Source: Bigelowiella natans CCMP2755 (Eukaryota > Cercozoa > Chlorarachniophyceae). From it: a stretch of DNA of 64,000 bases. Below, piece after piece: positions 39,695-53,060 of the stretch. A model generated the notes under the pieces. The model was not told the origin of the DNA. It saw only the letters and a program-made list of their open reading frames with translations, and made no database searches. The DNA lies in NCBI GenBank assembly GCA_000320545.1, contig ADNK01000260.1:36001-100000 (forward strand). The letters run 5' to 3'. Positions within the stretch are counted from its first letter, which is position 1; every line of letters begins with the position of its first letter. Position numbers and translations under genes: made by a program.

Positions 39695-42012
39695 ATGGAT
39701 GACATCGAGGATCTTGGGAAGGATGAGATGGTTAATCGATCGAAAACGAAACAGAGACTCAAACTAGCTCAGCTGTTCCTACCACACGCAGGTACAACGT
39801 GAGGAACGATTCGAGGTGATGCCCAAAAGTTTCAAGCGCTCCCAAAAGCGAAGGGACAAGGATCCAATGTACAAAACTTGAAATTAGTCTCCTCAAATAT
39901 GGTTGAGTGGTGTACGTAAACATTCTGCTGCTTGGTTCGTCAGTGAATCATCAGGAAATATACCTGGAACTCAATCGGTCTACGTGAAAACATGGGGATG
40001 TTCTCATAATAATAGTGACGGGGAGTTTATGGCAGGTGACGAAACAATGATGGCGACATCGGATACACACCTTTATATGAAAATAAGCCTCCGTTAAGAG
40101 AAAATCAACAAAATTTATTATCATCGATTGAGCAGGCCAGCTTGCCACATACGGATATCAAATCGTCGATAAAAGGGAGGACGCTGATCTCTGGGTATGC
40201 ACATTATAACATAAGTCAACAAAATGAAATTCTAGGCAGTTCCATGGTGTGTTCCTTTCTCTTCTTTCAGGTTCTTAACAGTTGCACCGTGAAGGCCCCA
40301 TCCCAGGTGTGTTGCTGCTTCGACTGACGACTGTTTCTTGCATAGAATTAGAAAAGATGATGATCATGTGTAGTCATGGTCATCATCCATATGACACAAT
40401 GTCATCCCATAACTCAAAGGACGTGTTTGTCAACGCAATTAAAGCCGGGAAGGAATTAAAAAAGCCAATGGTTTTATGCGGGTAAGAAGCATGCATCACC
40501 ATGCTCTTATTTGACGTGCTGCTGGCATCCTTCACGTGTTGTAGAGGAGTGGTGATAGTGGTAGTAGTAGCAATAGTAATAGTTGTAGCAGTAGAAATAG
40601 GGTTTCTGCTAAGTAATGTGCTATTGTTGATGTTATTTAGATGTGTGCCCCAAGGTGACCCCAAAATGAAGATATTTCAAGGTAGTATGTAGTGATCATC
40701 AGTGAAGTAAGTAGTAGTAGTAATATCACAAGAACTATCCGTTCCCAGCAAGCAACAGCGTGAAAAATGAGACGTCTTTTTGTTTATGTTTTTGTGATCA
40801 ATAGGAGCCTCGCTGTTGGGAGTCAATCAGATTGACAGAATCGTAGAGGTTATTCCCAACTACCAAATCATAACTACATATACCTATAAAGTAGTGCAGG
40901 CTGGGAATATGAGAGTATCTTGTCTATGATGTCAATAACCCACTTATTGTGTTTTAGGTCGCGGAGGAGACGCTCAAGGTCTTTGCCAACATTTATTAGG
41001 AAACAGTGTTTTACATATCTTCACAAGTTCTTGTGTCCTCTCTTCCTCCTTCTTCCTCTTCTATTTCTTCTTCTTTATCATCATCATCATGACTTCTTTG
41101 ATGTTCTCCAATAATCCAAGGGTCATTCGGTTCGATTGCTGTCAACCAGGAGAGAAAAGTAGTGACGTATCCCCACCTTACAATTTTTATTCATTAATTG
41201 TTTCATAGATGGATTGGTTATCACGAGGAATAATATGATGATAGTAATGAGAGCAACAGCTTATACATCGATAAGATGAGGAGGAAATCAGTGAATAGGC
41301 CTTTTCTTATGTATTAAGCGAAAGAATCGGTAGTGTGATGCATGCCCCCCCCCCCCCCCCCCACCCCTTTTCATCAGGAAAGATAGGGTCAATGGACCGC
41401 AAGGGACTCTTAATCTTCCCAAAATTCGCAAGAATCCTCTTGTAATACGGCTGCTTACAACTATAACTCCAGCTACTACCATTTTGGCATGCTCTTTCCA
41501 CCCCATCACCCTCTTCTAACCCTCCCTCTCTTTCTGTCTCCTTGAGAGACTATATTGCTATTTAGAATAAAATAAATAATGTGTGAAGATATCCTATCCA
41601 TCACATAAATAATGACCATATGATTCTCGTTCCGAAAATCGTCGAGTTACGAAGAAGTAGCTCTCGAGAAACAATTACATGATGTGTTTTTCTTGAATTC
41701 TTTTACTTTGTAATGCCTCCAAGCCATTGATGATTTGGCATATATCTCATCATCAAGTCTTCTTCTAAAAATACTATCTGATGATGTGTAATCTTGCTGC
41801 TGCTGCTACTCTCAGATTGAGATCATCAGTATAAACTCAGGCTGTCTAAACCAGGTAAGGGGGACGAGGAATCGATAACAATAAATAAAAATAATAATAA
41901 TATAATGATGATACAGAAAAACGTCGCATATAGACGAAGACAGCGCTGCTATCATTGAAAGAAAGAATCATGAAGGGAGATGATGACACATAAAAGAACA
42001 ACTATACCGCTG

Positions 42013-42048
<36 letters not shown>

Positions 42049-44730
42049 TGGTGTAGTCGATCTCTTTTTCCATCTGATACCTGTTTTCGTCGTGGCTATC
42101 GTAAATATGTAGCAATGAGTTTTCTCGTTTCTCCGCTCATATTTTCCTATTCGCCTTTTTTCCTTCTTCCAATTCTTCTTCTTCTTCTTCTTCTTCTTAT
42201 TCTTCTTATCATTGAATTTCACTCTAATTACTCTCGATATTTCCACCACCACCAATTCAAGTGCACATACTGCAAAACGAAGCATGCAAGGGGCGATCTC
42301 CAAAGCTACCCCCCCTCCGAAATAGTAATCGATGACGCTGTTGTTGATGATGATGGTGGTTCTTTGTGGTGGTTATTACGACGACTACCAAGGAGTGTGA
42401 ATATTTATGTATTCGGCAACTAAAATACACTTCTTAGGATAATATCTACAATGTGTCAATTATTGCTATTATGATGATATTATTATTAATAATATATTGT
42501 TTCAGGTCCAACGGGCACAGCTTGCGATTCGACAAGGGGTGAGTCAAACTGATACGTTGAAGAAGCTCATTGATAGTCATCACACTTTGGAGAAGAGGAA
42601 GAAGAAGAAGAAGAAGAAGAAGAAGAAGAAGAAGGAGGAAAAGAACAACAACAACAACGACGACGACGACAAGCAAAAAATTCAAAGACAACGATAGAGA
42701 AGCAAAAAGAAACTTCCGCTAAATAACTGTAAAACATTATGATTATCTCGGCATTTCCATCACCATCATCATCATCATCACCTTTCTTTCTACTTGTCGA
42801 TCGTGATTGTTCTCTGCAACCCTGTGCCTCACAACCCAAATAAGGTGCGAGAGATCTGGTTGACATCAGAAGACACCGGCACTTATGGAAGAGATATCGG
42901 GTTGGTTGCTTCTCTATACTGCTACATTTGTAGTCTACTACCTCTACATATGTGCTTTCCATACAAGATGATGAGAAGAAGAAGAAGAAGAACAAGAAGA
43001 AGAAGAAATAGTGTTCTGCCGTGTTACATTGTTAATATAATATCATGTGTGTATGTGTGTGGGGGGGGGGTTTGGTATTTTGTAAAACATTCTTGGTTAC
43101 TCACAGGTATAGTTTGCCGCAGCTGATGAGGGATCTTATCGAAGTTACGCCTGAGGGGGTTCGTAGTACTAACTAGCTAATAGAGTTGTTATCGCCTGAG
43201 GGGGTTCGTAGTACTAACTAGCTAATAGAGTTGTTATCGCCTGAGGGGGTTCGTAGTACTAACTAGCTAATAGAGTTGTTATCGCCTGAGGGGGTTCGTA
43301 GTACTAACTAGCTAATAGAGTTGTTATCGTTCGAAACCTCCTTCCATCATCACACCATCTTCATCATCATGATCTGACATATAGCTTGACGTGAATGTAG
43401 GTGATGATTAAGCTGGGGATGTCCAACCCTCCCTATTTTCTAGAGTACCTTGCTCCTATGGCAGAGATATTCAAGGTAGAAGTAGCAGTAGTAGCAGTAG
43501 GTGTAGTAGAAGTAGTTGTAGTAGTAGTAGTGGTAGGTGTAGTAGTGGTAGTGGTTGTAGGGCTGATGCGAAGATAATTATTTCTTTGAATATTTTAAAA
43601 TAAATGATTGATCTGTATTAATACTATAAACAAATCGTTCCACCTCTACCTGAAGAAACGTCTAATATACTTTTAATACATCTAATATATCAGCATCCAC
43701 GCGTGTATTCCGTTCTTCATGTTCCCGTACAAGCCGGGTCCGATGAGGTACGAACAGCACATCATCATCATCATCAACAACAACAACAACGATATTGCAG
43801 TTGTTCGAAGTTATCGTCATATTCGTTGTAAACGCTGCTTTTTTCCTTTCGATAGGTGTTGTCGCGAATGCGGAGAAAGTATACCGTAGCTGATTTTTGT
43901 CGTGTGGTGGATTTCCTTCGAGGAAACGTGCCAGAGGTTGATGTTGTTGTGATGAGTAGTAGCCGTATACATCACAATTCTTTCTTTCAAAGTTTTCACA
44001 GACCGATATTAGAGTGATTAGTCATCTTCAACATCATAATTTTGTATCATATCAACATCAAAACAGTATCATTCGTTGTTTAGTGCTAACTGGTTGGCAA
44101 GTTACCACCGTACTTATCACCTTCCATCCTCAAACACGATCATTATCGCCATCATCTCTTCACCATTTGTAATTGTTGTTACTAATATTTATTATTATTA
44201 TTATTATTACTACTACTACTAAAAGATGAGCATCCATACGGATATAATATGTGGGTTTCCTGAAGAGAGCGTGGACGATTGGAAAGAGGTAATACTATCG
44301 CTACCACTACTGCTGCTGCGAGTAGGAATAGAAGTAGGCATTGAAAGCAAAACAACTCGTACGTCGTAGCCACCATACTCATCATCATTATTCCATTCAT
44401 TCCATAATTTGTTGTATTATGAATCTTCATCCGCACTACCACTACCACCACTACTACTGCTACTACTACTACTACTACTACTAAAAGCAGCAAACACCAT
44501 TACTACTGTAACTACCACAGACCTTGGCTCTAGTGAAGAAGTACAAGTTTCCTGCACTTCATATCTCTCAATTTTATCCTCGTCCAGGCACTCCAGCGGT
44601 GAGCAAAACCATTCTTCAAATAATAAATATATACATATTATATATTTCAGAATAAATGATTGAATTCATAGCATACTTCCCATGAATATTTCCCCATTCC
44701 TCATCCTCTTTCTATATTAAGTTCTCTTTC

Positions 44731-44821
<91 letters not shown>

Positions 44822-45346
44822 GAGTCTTATTGGAATTGTGGTGATGTTGTATAACTCTAGGCAAAAATGAAAAGGGTCAATACTAAGGAGGTAAAACAAC
44901 AACTCACTGTTATGACACAAAGATGGCACACAATCTTACATTGCACTTTATATAATTTATTGTTTTATACATCCACCAAACGATCAATTACTGCTTCTTA
45001 AGGTTAAGCGCAGAAGCAAAGAAATGACAGAGCTTTTTCTCTCCTATGAGGTCAGTTGGTTATCATCGGAAAAAGTCCTCCGTGATGATGGTGATGGTGA
45101 GGAGGAGAATGAGGAGGAGAGGAAGGGCATGTTTAGTTGAGAAAATAAGAGAAATACAGTAGAAGATGGTCACGATGAATAAATACTTCGGCCATATTAC
45201 TGCATGGAAACCACCAATTAGTTCAAGTTATGCTTGGTTGTTCTCAATGGTACTACGAACAACACACATCATGTAGATATTATGTTGCTTTTCCTCAGAC
45301 TCTTTCTGGGAAAGTTGGGAAAACTTATAAGGTTGTTGTTCATAGA

Positions 45347-45378
<32 letters not shown>

Positions 45379-45525
45379 AACGACAATGGTGATATGAAGT
45401 GTTTCTTACTACGTCGTCGTATGTGAGTCGAGAACGAGTGCTTTCTTAATTTTCTCAGGTTTTGGCCACCGAAATCGCAAAAGACAAGTAGTTTGTTTCT
45501 CTTTCTCTGTAAATTATATATATGT

Positions 45526-45564
<39 letters not shown>

Positions 45565-46152
45565 GTATGTATACGAATATGATATCGCTACACAAAATGG
45601 AGATGGGAAGAAAGAGAGATGGCTTGCATTAAATGAATGTCTAATATTTATGATGCAGGAAACACTATGTCGCCCACAACAAGTGCTATGACCAAATTCT
45701 GGTACCGATGGAAGAGGTGCGTCTGTATTAATAAATTCCTCATCTTCAAATTCAAGATTTATTGTTGAGATCTTTCATTGACAATCCAGGGGCTACTTGG
45801 GAGGACTTTCGAAGTCAAAATTACTGGCTCGGGCAAGTTTCATCTGAATGGGAAGATTCTCAGAGATTCTCTGCGAGCTCCCCGCACGTTACTTCCGAAA
45901 CCACTTCCAAAGGGGACACTCTCGAATACAAACTCTGAATGGAAGTCTGTTAAGTCTGTTGAGAAAGGCGGGGAGATCAAAAGAGAGAAATTCGAGAAGA
46001 CAAAGGATGATCCAAAAAGAACGAAAACCATTGAAGATCAGGGGCCGGCTAAGGTCGTTGTGATTGCGGTCATTGTTGTACTCATTGCTGCTCTTTACCT
46101 CCGCATATCTGCCGCGATGGAGACTACGATATATTTGGAAGATCAGCAGTAG
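39695..46152 (+). CDS. CDKAL1-like tRNA t6A37 methylthiotransferase
   Basis: More than twenty short exons rebuild an MTTase of the CDKAL1/eMtaB group. The MTTase N-domain shows [54 protein letters not shown] and [13 protein letters not shown]. The radical-SAM cluster is [20 protein letters not shown] (C-x3-C-x2-C). Then come [69 protein letters not shown] and [19 protein letters not shown], followed by a TRAM-like end. These enzymes form ms2t6A at position 37 of ANN-decoding tRNAs. The C-terminus ends in a hydrophobic segment ([19 protein letters not shown]) like the ER tail anchor of CDKAL1. The first exon starts [19 protein letters not shown]. Introns are long and packed with microsatellites, unlike genes in the first 20 kb. 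Confidence 0.93.
41030..45562. repeat. Microsatellite cluster in CDKAL1-like introns
   Basis: Introns hold, among others, a C-run (about 41343-41362), (GT)n at 42021-42048, (CTT)n at about 42174-42199, (GAA)n at about 42597-42634, TAG/GTA-rich runs at about 43480-43560, (ATT)n near 44188, (CTA)n at about 44447-44485, the compound (CT)n(GT)n(GA)n at 44735-44818, (GAT)n at about 45346-45377, and (AT)n at about 45521-45562. Confidence 0.9.
43148..43327. repeat. 45-base tandem repeat spanning a 5' splice site
   Basis: Four identical 45-base copies begin at 43148, 43193, 43238 and 43283. Each starts CGCCTGAGGGGGTTCGTAG and contains TACTAACTAG. The first copy overlaps the end of the exon encoding LIEVTPEG, so the last exon bases plus the GTTCGT donor are present four times. 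Only the first donor keeps the frame open, because each later copy brings an in-frame TAG. Confidence 0.95.
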
Positions 46153-46967
46153 TTATGAACAACCGTTATATATGTTAGTTCATGCTGTTGTGGCAAGTTG
46201 GACAGTAAGAAATGTGGATAGCCGTCGACTTTTAGATGATGATTATTCTTCTAAAAAAATCTAGTTAAAATGCTCATGTGCTACAATATATAAATATACA
46301 CATATGTACATATACGTGTCAATCAATGTAATTAATATTGATGACGAGTGCTATGACAAACGCAATGATAATCTATGTGCTAGAATGGCGCTGAAGTAAA
46401 TTTAATAAGTAAGTAAGTAGGTGCATTTTGCGACGGTACCGTGGGGCACGTCGTAGCTATACGCATATGTTATATTAACAACACAGTTATTTACACAACA
46501 TATCAGCGCTGCGTAGCATAGTAGCCGCAGCTTTGCATAGTCATAGCGGCATTAGGATAGCTATTAAAAAAATGTCATCGCTTCATTACATTACATCCGT
46601 CCCTTCGTCTCATTTACACAGCGCTAGGAGACAGCACAACATCGTAGCGAGTAGTTTTTGGGCGCTAATGTAAATAAAATTTTTCTTCTTAGGCCAAAGG
46701 ACAGCATCACATCCTATCGATACATGGGCGTGATAGTATGCAGGACTAGTATATAGTCTTGCTGCAAGTACATAGTGGTGCCATGGCTGCAGAGGGGCTC
46801 GGTCATGATGCATCAATTTGTTATTGCTGCATGATTGATGGAAACACCTCTATTGTGAATTTTATGGCGGTATGCTTGTCTTGATTCAAAATACAATACA
46901 TTTCAATTACACGATGATTTGTGTTGCTTTCTATGACGTGCGATTTGTTCTATCTTGCCAACAGGTT
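46153..46967. other. 3'-3' intergenic region, weak island
   Basis: This is the gap between the convergent CDKAL1-like gene and the small orphan gene. It is AT-richer than the other islands, with repeated AGTAAGTAAGT near 46409 and scattered TAGCTATACGCATATG, GCTAGG and CTAGTT words. No exon chain is visible. Confidence 0.45.
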
Positions 46968-47654
46968 TTATGATATCATATCATATGCCTCTTTCACAGC
47001 TTTCAGTGTCTATGGAAAACCAATTTAAAGATGAGTGCGTCGAAGTTTGAGAAAATAAGTGCTATCTAAATGAATGTGAATTTGCCTGATGCTATACCTC
47101 TTCAGAAAGCGCCCCAGAGTCTTTCAGTGCTTCAAATTTCTATGGGAATCACTAGTTCAGAAAACATAAATCTATTCTATTCATCATCGTTACTTACTTC
47201 CAAAATAACGACATTCTTATCCAAAGTAAATACTCCATTAAAATTTTCTTCGTTGAACAGTTGCTTGAGGTTTCCAAAGGACTAAGAAACGGGAGATATG
47301 ATATGATCTTCATTGACTAAATATCTTGAATCGTATCACCTTTCTATGCAAGTTGCTATCAGCAAGAGCACTTTCCTTCTGTAATGCTTTTATAATCTCG
47401 GCTTGGACTATCTGACAGTTACATGCATTGAGACAGAATTGGAAGCATCGTATCTACGTGAGTACTACCTGAAGTTTCTTTCCCGTGGGTCCCTTAGCAA
47501 CGATTGCCCATACAATCACATCGATGAATGACGCTCGTGTCTTCGCCGAGGTGAAAAACTTCGTTTTCTTATCAATGTATGACAAACGGTAAGTGCTGGC
47601 TGAGAGGCGAATAAGTGGGTGGATTATTAGTTTTCACCTTGAAGCTCTTTGCAT
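46968..47654 (-). CDS. Small orphan protein
   Basis: Five to six short exons with good GT-AG joints give about 130-140 residues. In order: a start at ATG 47654 (or 47658), then RLSYIDKKTKFFTSAKTRAS, FIDVIVWAIVAKGPTGKK, IVQAEIIKALQKESALADSN, FGNLKQLFNEENFNGVFTLD, FEALKDSGALSEE and TLKAVKEAYDMIS, ending TAA at 46968-46970. The alternation of amphipathic helices and conserved phase across introns supports a real gene. The pattern might be a winged-helix-like fold, but I do not recognise the family. Confidence 0.6.
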
Positions 47655-48134
47655 CCATGTTGGCAACAGCTCACTTATCTCAGTTGAGTTATGAAATTTG
47701 ACTCTTGGAACAGCGTTTCGGGAAGTGATATCTTTTAAAGGAAAGGCGATTCAAATGCTGCGTCTTCCAGAAAATCCTGTCTCATTTAGCTAATCGTCGA
47801 ACAGGTTTTTGTAATTTCTCGTCATAATTCACGATACTCTGATTCTTATTCCTGTAACAACAATCTGTGGTGAATTATTCCATGCGACATCGCGCTCGTA
47901 GACGCACTATGAGCTACAGGCTGTAAACTTCGATCGTAGTCGCAGCAGCGCAAGAGCTTTGTGAGTCATCGCACTCCTAACTTGGCCAATGTATTGAGAA
48001 ATCACCTAATATGAACTAAACCTGCGACTCGGAACAACCTGCGACTCGGAACAACCCGCATCTCGACTAGATCGAATCGCAATCAGACCATCCGATCGCC
48101 ACAACCCAACGTGCTTGAAGAGTGCCTTCCCACG
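47655..48134. promoter_or_regulatory. Divergent intergenic region
   Basis: This lies between the 5' ends of the small orphan gene (-) and the CobW gene (+). It has a tandem TGCGACTCGGAACAACC duplication near 48022-48056 and no CTAG arrays. No promoter motif I would defend. Confidence 0.35.
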
Positions 48135-50369
48135 ATGAAGCTTCCTGTCACGGTTCTCTCTGGATTCCTTGGCGCGGGCAAGACCACCCTTCTAAAGAAC
48201 ATTCTCCAAAACAAGAAAGAGTTGAAAGTTGCCGTGATTGTCAATGACATGAGCGAACTCAATCTCGATGCCCAGGAGATCGCCGATACAAAGCTTGTTC
48301 GACAGGAAGAAAAGATGGTTGCAATGCAGAACGGGTGTATTTGCTGCACTCTACGAGGCGATTTGCTTGAAAGGGTGAAGGAACTCAGTGAAGAACAGAA
48401 GTGAGATTATTTCCTTTAAGTTTGTAGCTGCGGGAAACCTCCTCTCACGACGGTATTCCAACATTGTTTTTTCCAGGTATGACTATCTCTTAATTGAAAG
48501 CACGGGGATATCAGAGCCTCTTCCTGTTGCTCAGACATTTGTCATGAATGTGGATAACATGACTGTGACCCCAAAGGTGGAAGCACACCAACATGGTAAG
48601 AATGCGGGTGATTCGACAGAAGACGACCAAGATAAAAAGGAACCAATGGAGGTGGAGAAAGTAGAAAAGCCAGCTCCACAAAGTAAATCAAATGTTTTGA
48701 TATCTACGAGAAGGACTATGAGGCGGACCTTACCCCCCCCCTTTACTATTAATATCCCCAGGCCAACAGGATAAGGAGAAAGTAGTAGTAAAAAAAGGCG
48801 AAGCTGTACCAGGTAGTAGTAGCTGTAGTATACTCGCTAATATCATAACTTCCAAAATTTGCAACCAATAGCTTATGCGATCTCTAATTTTTCAGCCATA
48901 CCAGTGGACGACGATAGCCCCAAAGCTTTATCGCATTATGCCCGTCTCGACACAATGGTGACAGTAGTCGATAGCAGCACACTTTTCAAAGTTCTAAAGT
49001 CTGTTGAATCGCTCAAAGATGCTGATATGGGCGTCGCTGGGGAAGATGACGACCGAACTCTTACTAATCTGATGGTCGACCAAATTGAATTTGCCAACGT
49101 TATCCTACTCAATAAGACTGACCTTCTTGGCGGTGTTGATTCCCCGGAGATGAAGAAGGTGGTTGGAATCGTGAAGAAACTCAACCCGAAAGCAAAGGTG
49201 ATAATACCTTTTGCTGTAGTGTTTATCTCAATCCCCTCTTCAAATCTCCTGGTTATTAGTTCCCACGTATTTAGTAAATGTCTAGATTTTCCTACAGATA
49301 TCTAAATTTTCCTACTCCCCAGGTGTTTCAAACCACAAAGTCCGAGATAGATTTGGAAAAGATACTCGACACCAAGCTGTTTGATTTGCAAGAGGTATAC
49401 GCCGGACACTCCCTGCTCTTAATGTACTCCTAAAACACCTTAAACTCTACTACCTTTTGTTTGCAAGGCTCAAATGTCTGCTGGCTGGATTCAGGAGCTT
49501 ATGAAACCGGCACACACTCCAGAAACCATTGAGTACGGTGTCTCATCGTTCGTGTTTCGCAGTCGTACACCCTTCCATAACAGGAGGTTATACCAAGTCA
49601 TAAAGGGTTTCGGACAGCTGGAACGAATTTTCGCAGAGCAGCAAGGTAGACGCTGGTCCTTAGAAAGTGGCATTATCTCAACACCGTCAGCCTAGATTGG
49701 GCTGATGATGCTGAAAGTGTTGGGACGAAGCGCTATTCTCACTTATATCAAATTTTTCGGTTAGGCAAAAAAAAAAAACTAGGCAAAAAAAAAAAACTAG
49801 GCAAAAAATCGGGTGGGGGGAAGCGACACCCCGCAGCGGGTGTGATCCGCAGCAAGGGCCAAATTTGGGTGGCAAATGCCAATGATTTTCCATTCCAAAT
49901 CCAATCCGCTGGGAAACATTTAAGCATTCAACCAAGCCAGATACCTTTTTTCCAAGCGAAGGGCGAGAAAAATTGGTCAGAAATCGACAAGAAAAATGTT
50001 AAGACATTGAAGGAAAGAGGAAGGTAATACATTGTTCAGCGATATTCTTTAGATGTGAGTTTTTACATGTACACCTAACATGGTGTATTCGGCAATGATA
50101 TTGGGATTCTCTTTAGGTGGGACGAGCAGGTTGGTGACAGATGCACAGAAGTTGTCTTGATTGGCGTTGACCTAGACAAGAAAGTCCTAACTAAGAAACT
50201 TACGGAAGCATGTTTGACAAAGGAAGAATTTAGTGCAGGCCCGACTGCATGGAAAAAACATGAAGATGCCTTCTTTGAGGGACGAATAAAAACGTGGCAT
50301 GATTTTAAAGAATTTAAAAGATATATGGAAATGCTTCAAGCACTTAAAGAGATCGAAGTACCAGAGTAA
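48135..50369 (+). CDS. CobW/COG0523-family GTPase (metallochaperone type)
   Basis: The GTPase domain shows [20 protein letters not shown] (Walker A), the metal-binding [13 protein letters not shown] (CxCC), [20 protein letters not shown] (Walker B region) and [10 protein letters not shown] (NKxD). The CobW C-terminal domain follows, with [35 protein letters not shown] and [15 protein letters not shown]. The start is ATG 48135, matching the family N-terminus. Family members insert or deliver metals such as zinc. Two oddities stand out. There is a low-complexity acidic/Lys insertion after VTPKVEAH. There is also an in-frame Lys-rich insertion at about 49758-49835, encoded by A12 tracts in repeated GGC-A12-CTA units, between the two halves of the C-terminal domain. 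The last exon ends at TAA 50367-50369. Exon limits between 48600 and 48900 are uncertain. Confidence 0.88.
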
Positions 50370-51160
50370 CGTAGTAGCCCTCAGAGGCATGTTTCATGAC
50401 AGAATATCGTACAGACCCATGATAATAGAATCATATGGATACTTTCTTCAAGGAACTAAATTTAGAATTATTATTACAAGGCTCGTTGCAGCAGATTGAA
50501 GACGAATTCGATTTTCGATACTATTTATCATAAAATAAATCAACGATGGTGTATCTTAACTGTGGACCGGTATTCATTGTGTTGCGATGATGTGGTATTG
50601 TATCGTCGAGGTACATGTCTAAATATGCTCAGCACAAGTAGATGGTGACTGTGGTGGACATATGTCACTAGTCAGTAAGGCGCAGTAGTGTGAATAATCA
50701 AAACTTCAGATTGTGAATTGTCGTCGTGTGGGCTGTTATAGTAAGGGACAGTCATCGCATCAAACGTACACGTAACTAACACCTTGTTGGCCACGTGCGC
50801 GCTGCGTGTGGACATGCGTACGTGGATGACCATTTCAGAGTCCCTCAACAGCATCACTCTAATAATAGTAATGATAATAAGCAAGCACACATTTTGCATT
50901 TCAGAGCTAGCTATCTAGTCTAGTAGTGCTTCACGACTGCTGCGATGCAACAAGGCGACGACGATGCTCAGCAAAGTCATGCCATCGATCGCGATGCTGA
51001 TGTTGTGTGCTGTGATGCGACCAGCTAGCCGGCATCATCAACTTGTGCACAATTTGCTAAATTGAAACAGCTCAAAAGCGAATTGCACACAATGCAGCAA
51101 GGCTGTGTCGTGTCACAGTACAGTCTGCGGTGGACCGCTGTTCAAATTGGCACATGTGCC

Positions 51161-51200
<40 letters not shown>

Positions 51201-51750
51201 ATGGCTCAATTACATGGCGTTGCAATGAACCCGCAATGCTAGCAATGACATGCACAACTGCATCAATCCCGGTGACGAGTGGGTTTTGAACAAACTGTGC
51301 TTTGCGCGTGCGGCCTGGCGCGCTCAATCGTTGCAATTGGAGCTTGGAAGCACACTGGAGCCTGTTTGAGGTTCAACTTTGATTTTTTTTTCGAATTTCA
51401 GCTTGAAAACCTCACTTTTCAACGCCTGCTAGCCTGCCAGCGGGCGAAAATTGAAAAATTCTTGCCACTTTTGAACACGCTAGCACATTTGCATTTGCGT
51501 GCCACAAGTTTTGCAAGCTCATGATGAGGGTGTGCACACACTAGCTTCATGGACGTGCGAAGTTTCAGCACACGCTCGCAAAAAGCATGCACCTGGGCGC
51601 ACATGAACGCGCAAATGTGCACTCAATGACTCTCAATTAAAAATTCATGCCATTCGTTACACATTTGATGCAGTTGTGTATGTGCATCTACATCTGGGCA
51701 TTTAGAGATGCGTATTAGTTTCTAGTCGATTACGGAGCTTTCTAGCTTTC
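50370..51750. other. 3'-3' intergenic island with a (CA)n repeat
   Basis: This is the gap between the convergent CobW and transporter genes. It has GAGCTAGCTATCTAGTCTAG near 50903, ATCGATCGCGATGC near 50985, many GCATG and TGCAC words, and a (CA)n run at about 51163-51197. No coding exon chain. Confidence 0.55.
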
Positions 51751-53027
51751 TTAATGCAAATTTTGCTCTACGGCGAGACCATCTGAATCGAGCTGTAGTG
51801 CGTTTTCATTATCTCCAATTACATTTTGGGATCCTTTCCCTTCTTCTGCTTCTTCATATATTGCATTTGAATTGGGGTTCAACGGCTCGGAGTTTACATT
51901 AAGTAGCGCCCCAGATTTCATCTTCTTCATTACCATGCTACCCTCATTAAGATTATCCTAATATTCATTATTGCATTTGAAATACAATTAATATTTAGGC
52001 GATACACCTTAAGTGTGGTTGAGAAACCTGTAGTTTCTGCATTAGGAACAACGTGTAGTTTCTGTACTTTATTATTAATCAAGATAGTAACACCTGCATC
52101 TCTCTGCCGGAAGTTTCAATGGGAAGATATAAGCTGGCAACCTAGTTTATCATTGTTGTCTGTGTCAATTTCGCATGCATAGAGACAAACCTCAAATGAC
52201 AATTTAAAGAGGCTCTTATTAGTCGTCAAACCGTAGCGGCGACAGCCATGACTGCGAGCAATAACTCCGCTGCCCACGCGCCTACCCCTAAGAAAAGGTC
52301 CTGGGCTGCGAAAGGACACAACATTCCCCCAATACGTGCGAATGCGTTTGCGTATCCAAACGCTGTTCCGCGAATATCGGTCGGATAGACCTCCGGTGTG
52401 TAGAGATCTAATGATTCATTTTCGTGGGGTAAGAAAACATCTTTAGGAGTTTCCATCCTCATCATCATTAACATCGATTCGACGCCTATATTTTAGCATG
52501 CTTGCATCATCATATTCACATTCTACCATCATCATCAGCACCATCATCATGACTCTATTTCTCATAATTAGCGTACTATTTCTCTCAATTCTACTACATG
52601 TGATAGTGAACGATCCGGTTATAAGCATTCGAGCGAAGAAAAGCACTGCAACATCTGCCTGCGTCTGCCGATATAACACAGATTATTGGAAAAATCACGA
52701 TGAGACACAGCTCTTTGTTCATACTCCTCCTTTACTCGCTATACACTAGTTAAATTGATTTCTTGCATCTTTTTTGTCAGAATATATTATGGTTATGATA
52801 ATGTATTCTAAGCCATCAAAATATGAATTAACACGAGCACCAGTACAGCAATATACTTCACAACCTGTCCGTCAAGCGGCATCAGCACGATGATGAATAC
52901 TGCGGTTCCCCCGAATAGCAAAGCCTGTGAGTTCATATATACGAGAATCAAAGTGTCATGAGATGATGGATGCTTGTGACATCTTCTTCTGATTTAACAT
53001 TCTGGCATGACATTCGGTCGTCTCTGC

Positions 53028-53060
<33 letters not shown>

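Noticed and set aside
42446..42995. Leucine, phenylalanine and serine-rich frames at 42.4-43.0 kb
   Set aside because: Produced by GAA, CAA and ATC repeats in CDKAL1-like introns and flanking exons.
43148..43327. CRISPR-like array
   Set aside because: The 45-base units abut with no spacers, in a eukaryotic intron; it is a minisatellite.
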